Assembly: GCF_004683905.1 (NCBI RefSeq)
Contig: NZ_CP038438.1
Span: 5,208,001-5,272,000 of the forward strand
Source: Pseudomonas fluorescens
GTDB taxonomy: Bacteria > Pseudomonadota > Gammaproteobacteria > Pseudomonadales > Pseudomonadaceae
Direction: 5' to 3'
Length of the DNA: 64,000 nucleotides
Shown: piece by piece, positions 7,717 to 16,403 of the stretch
How positions within the stretch are numbered: position 1 is the stretch's first letter
Layout of the letters: every line of letters begins with the position of its first letter
The notes under the pieces: generated by a model
What the model saw: only the letters and a program-made list of their open reading frames with translations
Database searches by the model: none
Told to the model about the DNA's origin: nothing
Made by a program: the position numbers and the translations under genes

Positions 7717-10700
7717 TTGTCCAACGTTACCCCGCCAGCTTCTGTGAGCGCGTCCAATCCGGGGACCGGCTCGCCCCTGCGCGGAACATTGAAGGGGGCA
7801 TTGGCGACGCTGGTACTTTTGCTGCTGGCCCTGCTGTTCTGGCAACTGCTCGATCAATTGCGCGAGACCCAGAAAAATCAGCGCCAGTACACCATCGACT
7901 ACACCGCCGACCTCGCCTCGCAGGTCAGCCTGAACATGTCGCTGAATGCGCAAATCGCCCTCAACCTGCTACCGATCGTCGAACAACCGCAGTCGTCCGA
8001 CGAACAGCAGGCGCTGCTGCGCAAGCTCCAGCAATCGCTGCCGGACCTGCGCAGCCTGGCCCTGCTCAGCCCGTCCGGGAAAATCCTCAACGACAGCGCC
8101 AGCGACAGCCACGACGCCGATTACCTCGCTGAACTGGTGCGCCGCAGCCGCGCCCAGGCGCATTACTTCAGTAACGCCGACGACGGCTCGGTGGTGCATC
8201 TGTTGTTGCATCAGGCCAGCGGCAGCACGCGCGGCTACTGGGTATTGCGCCTGACCCCGACCTTCTTCGACTCGCTGACCAAGCTGGGCGAAACCGGCAT
8301 CCGCCCGTTGTGGCTGGTGGAAAACCGTCTCAACCATCAGATCATCAGCCGCGACGAAGCGCTGTCTTCTGCCCGGCCCGGGGTGCTGAGCCCGGACGAC
8401 ATGGCCAACACCGTGCTGACCGTGCCACTGAGCAGCAGCGACTGGCAGTTGCGCGGGCTGTTCGATCGTCAGCGGGTGCTCGAAGAACTGCTGCCAGCGT
8501 TCATCGGCAAATGCCTGCTGGGCCTGGCGTTCTCGATGTTGCCGGTGATCGCGCTGCTGAACATGCGTCGCCGCCAGCGCCAGTTGCATGAAGGCCGCCG
8601 GCGCTATCAGGACATTTTCGAAGGCACTGGCGTTGCGTTGTGCGTGCTCGACCTGTCCGGCCTCAAGCAGGTGTTCGACAAAGCACAGATCCAGACCAGC
8701 GACCAGCTCAAGGCCTGGCTCGACCAACCGGCCCAGCGCCAGCAACTGCTGCAGGAACTGCGCGTCACCGAGGTCAATCAGGTGGCGCTGCAACTGCTCA
8801 ATGTCAATTCCTGCGAGCACGCCTGGCAGTTGCTGATCGATGGCCATCCGCACAGCCAGTGCGCCATCGGCAACCAGGTGCTCGACGCAGTTTTGCAGCA
8901 ACAGAATCAACTGGAACTGGAAATCAGACTGCCGGACATCAACGGCCGCGATCAGCACCTGTGGATGGTCCTGCGCCTGCCCGAGGAGCTGCACGACTAT
9001 AAAGCGGTGATTCTGAGCATCAACGACATCACCAGCCGCAAGCTGATCGAACTGTCGCTGCTGGAACGCGAAGGCTTCTGGTCGGACGTGGTGCGCACCG
9101 TGCCGGATCATCTGTACGTGCAGGACGTGATCAGCCAGCGGATGATTTTCAGCAACCACCACCTCGGCCAGACCCTCGGGTACAACCGCACCGAACTGCA
9201 CCAGATGGGCGAGTATTTCTGGGAAATCCTCCTGCACCCGGAGGACGCCGACTATTACCACCGCTCGCGGCAGATGCAGCGGCACGCTGGGTACAGCCAG
9301 CTGTTGCAGTGCCAATTGCGCTTCCGCCATCGCGACGGCAAATGGCGGCGCTTCGATATTCGTGAGCAGGCGCTGGCCCGTGACAAACATGATCAGGTCA
9401 CGCGGATCATCGGCGTGGCCAAGGACATCACCGAGCAGATCGAGGCCAGCGAATCGCTGCGCGACAGCGAGCAGCGCTACCGCATGCTCGCCGAAAGCAT
9501 CAGCGATGTGATTTTCTCCACCGACAGCAAGCTGTCGTTGAACTACGTCAGCCCGTCGGTGCAGGCGGTGCTGGGTTACGACGCCGAGTGGATCTTCCAG
9601 AATGGCTGGCAATCGACGATCGCCAACCCGCAGCAGCTATCCGGCATCTACACCTTGATGGATCGGGTCAGCAAAGCACTCGACAAGCCTGAGCAACTCG
9701 CGCAACTGCGAAGCCAGGTACAGACGCAGATGTTCCTGTTCGACTGCCTGCGCGCCGACGGCCGCAAGATCCCGATCGAGCTGCGGCTGGTGCTGGTGTG
9801 GGACGAACACGGCGCGTTCGAAGGCGTGCTCGGCGTCGGTCGCGACATCAGCCAGCAGCGCCGCGCCGAGAAAGACTTGCGCATGGCCGCCACGGTATTC
9901 GAGCACTCGACCTCGGCGATCCTGATCACCGACCCGGCCGGTTACATCGTGCAGGCCAACGAAGCCTTCAGCCGGGTCAGCGGTTACGCGGTGTCGGAGG
10001 TGCTCGATCAGTTGCCGAACATGCTCACCGTCGACGAGCAACAGGACGCGCACCTGCGCTACGTGCTCAAGCAATTGCATCAGCACAGCACCTGGGAAGG
10101 CGAAGTCTGGCTCAAGCGCCGTAACGGCGAGCATTACCCGGCGTGGGTCGGCATCACGGCGGTACTCGACGATGAAGGCGATCTGGCCAGTTACGTGTGC
10201 TTCTTCAGCGACATCAGCGAGCGCAAGGCCAGCGAACAACGCATCCATCGTCTCGCTTACTACGACGCCCTGACCCACCTGCCGAACCGCACGCTGTTCC
10301 AGGATCGTCTGCACACCGCGCTGCAATCGGCCGAACGGCAGAAGTCGTGGGTGGTGCTGATGTTCCTCGACCTCGACCGCTTCAAACCGATCAACGACTC
10401 CCTCGGCCACGCGGCTGGCGACCGCATGTTGAAAGACATGGCCACGCGGTTGCTGGCCTGCGTCGACGATGACGACACCGTGGCGCGCATGGGCGGTGAC
10501 GAGTTCACCTTGCTCCTGCAACACCGCTCCAGCCGCGAAATGGCGCTGAACCGAGCGATTCATGTGGCCGAGCAGATTCTCGCCAGCCTGGTGCGTCCAT
10601 TTGTGCTGGAAGGTCGCGAGTTCTTCGTCACCGCCAGTATCGGCATCGCCCTGAGCCCGCAGGACGGCAACGAACTCAGCCAGTTGATGAAGAACGCCGA

Positions 10701-11565
10701 CACCGCGATGTACCACGCCAAGGAGCGCGGCAAGAACAACTTCCAGTTTTATCAGGCCGACATGAACGCCAGTGCGCTGGAACGTCTGGAGCTGGAAAGC
10801 GACCTGCGTCATGCGCTGGAGCAGAACGAATTTGTCCTGTACTACCAGCCGCAATTCAGCGGCGACGGCAAACGCCTGACTGGCGCCGAAGCGCTGCTGC
10901 GTTGGCGTCATCCGCGTCGCGGGCTGGTGCCGCCGGGGGATTTCATTCCGGTGCTGGAAGAGCTGGGTCTGGTGGTCGACGTTGGCGACTGGGTCATCAG
11001 CGAAGCCTGCCGTCAGCTCAAGACCTGGCACCAGAACCGCGTGCGCGTGCCGAAGGTCTCGGTGAACATTTCGGCGCGGCAGTTCTCCGATGGCCAGCTC
11101 GGTACGCGCATCGCCACGATCCTGCGCGAAACCGGGCTGCCACCGGCGTGTCTGGAGCTGGAGCTGACCGAAAGTATCCTGATGCGCGAAGTCAGCGAAG
11201 CAATGCAGATTCTGGCCGGGCTGAAAAACCTGGGCCTGAGCATTGCGGTCGACGACTTCGGCACCGGTTATTCGTCGCTGAACTACCTCAAGCAATTTCC
11301 GATCGATGTGCTGAAGATCGACCGTACCTTCGTCGACGGCCTGCCGTCAGGCGAACAGGATGCGCAGATCGCTCGGGCGATCATCGCCATGGCCCACAGC
11401 CTCAATCTGGCGGTAATCGCCGAAGGCGTGGAAACCCATGAGCAACTGGACTTCCTGCGCGAACATGGCTGCGATGAGGTTCAGGGCTATCTGTTCGGAC
11501 GGCCAATGCCGGCGAGCCGGTTTGAAGCGCAGTTCAGCAATGATGCGCTATTCATGTTCGACTGA
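7717..11565 (+). CDS. morA: Membrane sensor diguanylate cyclase/phosphodiesterase MorA
   Basis: A 1282-residue inner-membrane protein controlling cyclic-di-GMP. A first membrane segment spans about 25-47, a periplasmic sensor about 50-258 and a second membrane segment about 260-282. Next come a degenerate PAS-like region and three clearer PAS domains near 450-575, 585-720 and 722-845. GGDEF is at 926-930, and the EAL motif (GAEALLRW) begins at 1058, with DDFGTGYSSL later. The inhibitory-site arginine of RxxD is replaced (D917), so product inhibition may be weak. Position beside glyA matches morA, known to affect flagella and biofilm. The TTG start is chosen for the AGGA spaced about 9 nt upstream; a GTG nine codons in is the alternative. 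Confidence 0.88.
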   Translation: MSNVTPPASVSASNPGTGSPLRGTLKGALATLVLLLLALLFWQLLDQLRETQKNQRQYTIDYTADLASQVSLNMSLNAQIALNLLPIVEQPQSSDEQQALLRKLQQSLPDLRSLALLSPSGKILNDSASDSHDADYLAELVRRSRAQAHYFSNADDGSVVHLLLHQASGSTRGYWVLRLTPTFFDSLTKLGETGIRPLWLVENRLNHQIISRDEALSSARPGVLSPDDMANTVLTVPLSSSDWQLRGLFDRQRVLEELLPAFIGKCLLGLAFSMLPVIALLNMRRRQRQLHEGRRRYQDIFEGTGVALCVLDLSGLKQVFDKAQIQTSDQLKAWLDQPAQRQQLLQELRVTEVNQVALQLLNVNSCEHAWQLLIDGHPHSQCAIGNQVLDAVLQQQNQLELEIRLPDINGRDQHLWMVLRLPEELHDYKAVILSINDITSRKLIELSLLEREGFWSDVVRTVPDHLYVQDVISQRMIFSNHHLGQTLGYNRTELHQMGEYFWEILLHPEDADYYHRSRQMQRHAGYSQLLQCQLRFRHRDGKWRRFDIREQALARDKHDQVTRIIGVAKDITEQIEASESLRDSEQRYRMLAESISDVIFSTDSKLSLNYVSPSVQAVLGYDAEWIFQNGWQSTIANPQQLSGIYTLMDRVSKALDKPEQLAQLRSQVQTQMFLFDCLRADGRKIPIELRLVLVWDEHGAFEGVLGVGRDISQQRRAEKDLRMAATVFEHSTSAILITDPAGYIVQANEAFSRVSGYAVSEVLDQLPNMLTVDEQQDAHLRYVLKQLHQHSTWEGEVWLKRRNGEHYPAWVGITAVLDDEGDLASYVCFFSDISERKASEQRIHRLAYYDALTHLPNRTLFQDRLHTALQSAERQKSWVVLMFLDLDRFKPINDSLGHAAGDRMLKDMATRLLACVDDDDTVARMGGDEFTLLLQHRSSREMALNRAIHVAEQILASLVRPFVLEGREFFVTASIGIALSPQDGNELSQLMKNADTAMYHAKERGKNNFQFYQADMNASALERLELESDLRHALEQNEFVLYYQPQFSGDGKRLTGAEALLRWRHPRRGLVPPGDFIPVLEELGLVVDVGDWVISEACRQLKTWHQNRVRVPKVSVNISARQFSDGQLGTRIATILRETGLPPACLELELTESILMREVSEAMQILAGLKNLGLSIAVDDFGTGYSSLNYLKQFPIDVLKIDRTFVDGLPSGEQDAQIARAIIAMAHSLNLAVIAEGVETHEQLDFLREHGCDEVQGYLFGRPMPASRFEAQFSNDALFMFD

Positions 11566-11586
11566 TTTTTTGCGGCACCGCCAATG

Positions 11587-11680
11587 ACGCCTTCGCGAGC
11601 AAGCCCGCTCCCACATTTGACCCGGTTTCTTCAGGATATACGCGGTCCACTGTGGGAGCGGGCTTGCTCGCGAAAGGGTC
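11587..11680. repeat. REP doublet, family A, reversed configuration
   Basis: Two copies of the family A core, with arms in the opposite orientation to most other doublets: the CGCGAGCAAGCCCGCTCC half comes first. The only other reversed pair is at 16291-16380. Confidence 0.88.
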
Positions 11681-11831
11681 GGTACAGACGCCGGAAAAAT
11701 CTGCGGTGCAGCCATCCCCAGCAGGCTGGCTGTCACAGGGACTTGCCGTGGATCAGTATTCTCCGGTTGAAACGCGGCCATTGTGGAGCCAGCAAAAGCA
11801 CCGCACATCTGTCATGAACGCCACTTGTCTG

Positions 11832-11844
11832 CGACATGATGTCG
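11832..11844. promoter_or_regulatory. Palindrome upstream of glyA
   Basis: Perfect palindrome CGACAT-G-ATGTCG lies 72 nt before the glyA start and about 30 nt upstream of a TAGAAT that could be the -10 box (11874-11879). It has the form of a dimeric regulator's operator; the regulator is unknown. Confidence 0.4.
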
Positions 11845-11915
11845 TTTCATATGCCATCCAAAACCCATTGGGTTAGAATGCCCCCCTTTTCTGCCCCCGA
11901 TCCTTGAGGACCGCC

Positions 11916-13169
11916 ATGTTCAGCCGTGATTTGACTATTGCCAAGTACGACGCCGATCTCTTTGCCGCCATGGAGCAAGAAGCTCAGCGCCAGGAAGAGC
12001 ACATTGAGCTGATCGCTTCGGAAAACTACACCAGCCCTGCGGTGATGGAAGCTCAAGGCTCGGTACTGACCAACAAGTACGCTGAAGGCTACCCGGGCAA
12101 GCGCTACTACGGTGGTTGCGAGTACGTCGACGTTGTTGAACAACTGGCCATCGACCGCGCCAAAGAGCTGTTCGGCGCCGATTACGCCAACGTTCAGCCG
12201 CACGCCGGTTCCCAAGCCAACGCCGCTGTTTACCTGGCCCTGCTGCAAGGTGGTGACACCATCCTGGGCATGAGCCTGGCCCACGGTGGTCACCTGACTC
12301 ACGGTGCCAGCGTTTCGTCCTCCGGCAAGCTGTACAACGCCGTGCAGTACGGCATCGACGCCAACGGCCTGATCGACTACGACGAAGTCGAGCGTCTGGC
12401 GGTTGAGCACAAGCCGAAAATGATCGTGGCCGGTTTCTCTGCCTACTCGCAGATCCTCGACTTCCCACGCTTCCGCGCCATCGCTGACAAAGTCGGTGCC
12501 TACCTGTTCGTCGACATGGCTCACGTGGCCGGTCTGGTCGCCGCTGGCGTCTACCCGAACCCGGTGCCATTCGCTGACGTGGTCACCACCACCACCCACA
12601 AGACCCTGCGCGGTCCTCGTGGCGGTCTGATCCTGGCGCGCGCCAACGCCGAGATCGAGAAGAAGCTGAACTCCGCGGTATTCCCGGGCGCCCAAGGTGG
12701 CCCGCTGGAGCACGTGATCGCCGCTAAAGCGATCTGCTTCAAGGAAGCGCTGCAGCCTGAGTTCAAGGCTTACCAGGAACAAGTGGTGAAGAACGCCCAG
12801 GCCATGGCCGAAGTGTTCATCGAGCGCGGTTTCGACGTGGTGTCCGGCGGTACCAAGAACCACCTGTTCCTGCTGTCGCTGATCAAGCAGGACATCTCCG
12901 GTAAAGACGCCGACGCCGCTCTGGGCAAAGCGTTCATCACCGTGAACAAGAACTCCGTGCCTAACGACCCACGCTCGCCATTCGTCACCTCCGGCCTGCG
13001 CTTCGGCACCCCGGCTGTGACCACTCGCGGCTTCAAAGAAGCAGAGTGCAAAGAGCTGGCCGGCTGGATCTGCGACATCCTGGCTGACCTGAACAACGAA
13101 GCGGTGATCGACGCCGTTCGTGAGAAAGTCAAAGCCATCTGCAAGAAACTGCCGGTGTACGGCGCGTAA
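11916..13169 (+). CDS. glyA: Serine hydroxymethyltransferase
   Basis: A 417-residue PLP enzyme that interconverts serine and glycine while charging tetrahydrofolate with a one-carbon unit. Signatures include ELIASENYTSPAVMEAQGS, YAEGYPGKRYYGGCEYVD and the PLP-lysine segment VVTTTTHKTLRGPRGG. Length and sequence are typical. The ATG follows a TGAGGA ribosome binding site; an upstream in-frame TTG overlaps that site and is not used. A strong terminator follows. Pseudomonads usually have more than one glyA copy; by synteny with morA this is the housekeeping-type copy next to PA4601/PA4602 in PAO1. Confidence 0.96.
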   Translation: MFSRDLTIAKYDADLFAAMEQEAQRQEEHIELIASENYTSPAVMEAQGSVLTNKYAEGYPGKRYYGGCEYVDVVEQLAIDRAKELFGADYANVQPHAGSQANAAVYLALLQGGDTILGMSLAHGGHLTHGASVSSSGKLYNAVQYGIDANGLIDYDEVERLAVEHKPKMIVAGFSAYSQILDFPRFRAIADKVGAYLFVDMAHVAGLVAAGVYPNPVPFADVVTTTTHKTLRGPRGGLILARANAEIEKKLNSAVFPGAQGGPLEHVIAAKAICFKEALQPEFKAYQEQVVKNAQAMAEVFIERGFDVVSGGTKNHLFLLSLIKQDISGKDADAALGKAFITVNKNSVPNDPRSPFVTSGLRFGTPAVTTRGFKEAECKELAGWICDILADLNNEAVIDAVREKVKAICKKLPVYGA

Positions 13170-13196
13170 TCGCGACGTTAAATCCGCAGCATGAAA

Positions 13197-13226
13197 AACC
13201 GGCCAAGTGATTGGCCGGTTTTTTTT
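13197..13226 (+). terminator. Intrinsic terminator of glyA
   Basis: A 10-bp perfect stem, AACCGGCCAA (13197-13206 region) pairing with TTGGCCGGTT (13211-13220), followed by a run of T. Confidence 0.92.
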
Positions 13227-13281
13227 GTGCCCACATTTTTTTCAAACGCCTGAACCGCTCAAGAATGGGACTCACCGCACA

Positions 13282-13296
13282 ACTGGTCAGACCGGT
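13282..13296. promoter_or_regulatory. Candidate GntR/FadR-type operator before the dctA paralogue
   Basis: ACTGGTCAGACCGGT contains the GGTCnGACC core typical of FCD-domain GntR regulators and is almost fully palindromic. A second, weaker copy (GGTAAGACC) is at 13370-13378. Two such regulators are encoded just downstream of the transporter. Confidence 0.55.
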
Positions 13297-13450
13297 CATG
13301 CCAATTCGTCAATTTTCACTTGCGATCCGCAAAAATCCGCGCCTAGACTGCACCCGCACTGGACATACCGGTAAGACCACAATAATTAAGTTCTGAATCT
13401 GATGCGCCCAAAGGCGCACGGCAGCCAGGACACCGACCAGGATTCCTCCC

Positions 13451-14764
13451 ATGCTCAGATGGTGCTCGCGTTCAATCTTCCTCCAAGTGGTTCTCGGACT
13501 GGTGCTCGGCATCGTCTGCGGGCTGACCCTTCCCGAATATTCCGCTCAGCTCAAACCACTGGGTGACGGCTTCATCAAACTGATCAAGATGCTTATCGGC
13601 CTGATCGTGTTCTGCGTGGTGGTCAGCGGCATCAGCGGCGCAGGTGATCTGAAGAAGGTCGGGCGCATCGGCCTCAAGTCGGTGATCTACTTTGAAGTGC
13701 TGACCACCATCGCGCTGGTGATCGGTCTGGTATTCGCCTTCAGCACCGGCATCGGCAGTGGCGCGAATATCCATCTGGAGCAGTTGTCCGCCGCCGACAT
13801 GGGCGACATCGCCGAACGCGGCCAGCATATGCACACCACCACGCAGTTCCTGATGGACCTGATTCCGACCTCGGTGCTCGGAGCCTTCGCCGACAACAAC
13901 ATCCTGCAGGTACTGCTGTTCTCGGTGCTGTTCGGCAGCGCGCTGAATCTGGTGGGCGAAGCGGCTTCCGGGATCTCACGGCTGATCAACGAGCTGAGCC
14001 ATGTGATCTTCCGGATCATGGGCATGATCGTACGCCTGGCGCCGATCGGCGTGTTCGGCGCCATCGCCTTCACCACCAGCAAGTACGGCCTCGATTCGCT
14101 GCAACACCTGGGCAGTCTGGTGGGCTTGTTTTACCTGACCTGCATGGCGTTCGTCAGCGTGATCCTCGGCGTGGTAATGCGCGCCTCGGGCCTGCGTCTG
14201 TGGCCCCTGCTCAAGTACCTGCGCGAAGAATTGCTGATCGTCATGGGCACCGCTTCTTCCGACGCCGTGCTGCCACAGATCATGCGCAAACTTGAACACC
14301 TGGGGATTGGCAGCTCGACCGTCGGGCTGGTGATTCCCACCGGCTATTCGTTCAACCTCGACGGTTTCTCGATCTACCTGACCCTGGCCATCGTGTTCAT
14401 CGCCAACGCCACCGGCACGCCACTGGCGATGACCGATCTGCTGACGATTCTGCTGGTGTCGCTGATCACTTCCAAGGGCGCCCACGGCATTCCCGGCTCG
14501 GCGCTGGTGATTCTGGCGGCGACGCTGACGGCGATCCCGGCGATTCCGGTCGTGGGTCTGGTGCTGGTACTGGCGGTGGACTGGTTCATGGGCATCGGTC
14601 GGGCGCTGACCAACCTGATCGGCAACTGCGTCGCTACCGTGGCCATCGCCCGTTGGGAAAAGGACATCGACGTACAACGCGCAAACAAAGTACTCAGCGG
14701 TCAGCAGGGCTACACCTTTCAACCGCGTAAAACCGGAACTCCGGCGCACCAGCAAGAGTTCTGA
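13451..14764 (+). CDS. DctA-type dicarboxylate/cation symporter (DAACS family)
   Basis: A 437-residue inner-membrane symporter of the DctA/GltP family, which imports C4-dicarboxylates or related organic acids with protons or sodium. Features in order: first helix IFLQVVLGLVLGIVCG, the serine-rich reentrant loop around MGTASSDAVLPQI, the GYSFNLDG motif of the transport core, and the second loop SKGAHGIPGSA. It is adjacent to two GntR regulators on the same strand with matching operators upstream, which suggests dedicated, inducible uptake of a particular acid instead of the general DctA role. The ATG is preceded by AGGATTCC. Confidence 0.88.
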   Translation: MLRWCSRSIFLQVVLGLVLGIVCGLTLPEYSAQLKPLGDGFIKLIKMLIGLIVFCVVVSGISGAGDLKKVGRIGLKSVIYFEVLTTIALVIGLVFAFSTGIGSGANIHLEQLSAADMGDIAERGQHMHTTTQFLMDLIPTSVLGAFADNNILQVLLFSVLFGSALNLVGEAASGISRLINELSHVIFRIMGMIVRLAPIGVFGAIAFTTSKYGLDSLQHLGSLVGLFYLTCMAFVSVILGVVMRASGLRLWPLLKYLREELLIVMGTASSDAVLPQIMRKLEHLGIGSSTVGLVIPTGYSFNLDGFSIYLTLAIVFIANATGTPLAMTDLLTILLVSLITSKGAHGIPGSALVILAATLTAIPAIPVVGLVLVLAVDWFMGIGRALTNLIGNCVATVAIARWEKDIDVQRANKVLSGQQGYTFQPRKTGTPAHQQEF

Positions 14765-14773
14765 TTTTCAACC

Positions 14774-14807
14774 CCGCAGGAGCTGCCGCAGGCTGCGATC
14801 TTTTGAT
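14774..14807. repeat. Single half of repeat family D
   Basis: Contains the core GCTGCCGCAGGCTGCGATC followed by TTTTGATC. The paired form is at 45101-45180. Here only one arm is present, just before the first GntR gene. Confidence 0.7.
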
Positions 14808-14848
14808 CCTGTTTGCGGCAGCCCCAACGGGCTTACGGAGCAAGACAA

Positions 14849-15553
14849 GTGATCACCACATCAACCGTCGTCAACTCAGTCGTAGAAAAACTGCGCGCCG
14901 CCCTCGCCCGTGGTCAGTGGCGCTCCGGCGACATGCTGCCGGGTCAGCGCGAACTGGCCGAACAACTGGGCATCAGCCGCCCAAGCCTGCGCGAAGCGGT
15001 GATCGTCCTGGAAACCCTTGGCCTGGTGCGTTCGATGCCGGGCAAAGGCGTGGTGGTGCTCGACGCCCAGCTCAGTGACAGCCAGAGTCACGACAGCGCG
15101 GTGGCCGGCGCCAGCCTCGAAGACGTGCTGCAACTGCGCTACACCCTAGAGCCATTCATCGTCGGTCTGGTCGCGCAGTCGATCAGCAGCAAGGAAGTCG
15201 GGCAATTGCGTCTGACCCTGATGGACATGCGCGAAGCCCTTGAAGCCGGTAACAGTGAAGCCGGGGTCAGCGCCTACATCGCCTTCCACGAGGAGCTGTT
15301 CACCCTGACCTCGAACCCGATCTTCCAGAGTGTGGTGCAGCAAACGAGCAATGCCCTCAAGCAAAGCGCCGAAGTGCTGCGCAATTCGCCTGAGCATCTG
15401 GCCGAACGCCTGGAAGAAAACGAAGCGGTGGTGCGCGCAATCCGCAGCAAGAACAGCGCTCAGGCCAGCGCCGAAATGCGTCGGCACATTCTGCGTGAAG
15501 GCCAGCGCATGGGCGTTGAATTGAACATTCCGGATGACAACCTCAGCCACTGA
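14849..15553 (+). CDS. GntR-family regulator (FadR/FCD subfamily)
   Basis: A 234-residue DNA-binding protein. The N-terminal winged helix shows the GntR hallmark at residues 20-60 (ARGQWRSGDMLPGQRELAEQ, then GISRPSLREAVIVLETLGLV), and residues about 85-230 are an all-helical FCD ligand domain. The GTG start is chosen because GGAG lies eight bases upstream and the protein then begins at the expected distance from the helix-turn-helix. It follows the dctA paralogue by 84 bp and precedes a second GntR gene by 23 bp, so the three may be cotranscribed. Confidence 0.9.
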   Translation: MITTSTVVNSVVEKLRAALARGQWRSGDMLPGQRELAEQLGISRPSLREAVIVLETLGLVRSMPGKGVVVLDAQLSDSQSHDSAVAGASLEDVLQLRYTLEPFIVGLVAQSISSKEVGQLRLTLMDMREALEAGNSEAGVSAYIAFHEELFTLTSNPIFQSVVQQTSNALKQSAEVLRNSPEHLAERLEENEAVVRAIRSKNSAQASAEMRRHILREGQRMGVELNIPDDNLSH

Positions 15554-15576
15554 TTGATTCACACTGGAGACCGGCC

Positions 15577-16287
15577 ATGAACAGCCTTGCCACGTCGCCG
15601 CACACTCGTCAGATGTCGGCCCCCCTGCCCTTCTCCCACCTGCAGGCGTCGGCAGACGATCTGTACCCGCGGCTGTTCGACGCGATTCTGGACCGGCGAA
15701 TCGACCCGGCCAGCCGCTTCACCGAAGACAGTCTCAAGCAGATGTTTGGCGTCAGCCGCGCCGATGTGCGCCGGGTGCTGACGCAGTTGTCCCATGAGCA
15801 GGTGATTGTGCTGCGCGCCAACCATCGGCCACGGGTCGCCACACCGGATGCCGAGCAGACCCGGCAAACCCTGCACGCCCGGCGCCTGACCGAAGTGACG
15901 CTGGTGCGTCTGGCTTGTCAGAATACGTCAGCGGAGGGTTTGAAACGGTTGCGCACGCTGGTCGAGCGTGAACGTCTGGCCGTGACACAGGAACGCCGTG
16001 CGGCGGCGATTCGTTTGTCCGGCGAGTTTCATCTGCAGTTGGCACAAATGGCGGGGAATGCACCGTTGGCGCATTTTCTTGGCAGTCTGGTGCCGTTGAC
16101 GTCGCTGGCGATTGCGCGGTGTGATGGATCAACGCCCGGTTGCTGCGCGTGGCAGGAGCATCTGGCGATTGTCGAGGCGGTCGCGTCTGGGGATATGTCC
16201 ATGGCTGAGCGACTGATGAATCAACACCTGGATCATCTTGAGCAGACCTTGCTGGGTACAGCCCTTGAGCATCGTGTCGCCGGTTAG
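15577..16287 (+). CDS. Second GntR-family regulator (divergent FCD type)
   Basis: A 236-residue protein with GntR-like layout. The winged-helix region near residues 30-75 reads YPRLFDAILDRRIDPASRFT, followed by the recognition segment FGVSRADVRRVLTQL, with an FCD-like helical domain to the C-terminus. It differs from its neighbour in having a longer N-terminal tail and less canonical wing residues (NHRPRVATP). The start has a GGAG ribosome binding site. Ligand unknown; it could act with the preceding regulator on the dctA-like promoter or on a distant target. Confidence 0.85.
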   Translation: MNSLATSPHTRQMSAPLPFSHLQASADDLYPRLFDAILDRRIDPASRFTEDSLKQMFGVSRADVRRVLTQLSHEQVIVLRANHRPRVATPDAEQTRQTLHARRLTEVTLVRLACQNTSAEGLKRLRTLVERERLAVTQERRAAAIRLSGEFHLQLAQMAGNAPLAHFLGSLVPLTSLAIARCDGSTPGCCAWQEHLAIVEAVASGDMSMAERLMNQHLDHLEQTLLGTALEHRVAG

Positions 16288-16290
16288 ATC

Positions 16291-16380
16291 GCCTTCGCGA
16301 GCAAGCCCGCTCCCACAGTGAATTGCATTCCTCCTGACAGAATGCGGCCTACTGTGGGAGCGGGCTTGCTCGCGAAGGCG
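16291..16380. repeat. REP doublet, family A, reversed configuration
   Basis: Inverted pair of the family A core with arms reversed, as at 11587-11680. The spacer itself pairs (CAGAATGCGG... against GAATTGCATTC), so the whole element can fold into one long hairpin. It lies between convergent genes. Confidence 0.88.
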
Positions 16381-16403
16381 TCAGCCCTGGCGCCGAAGAA
16401 TCA

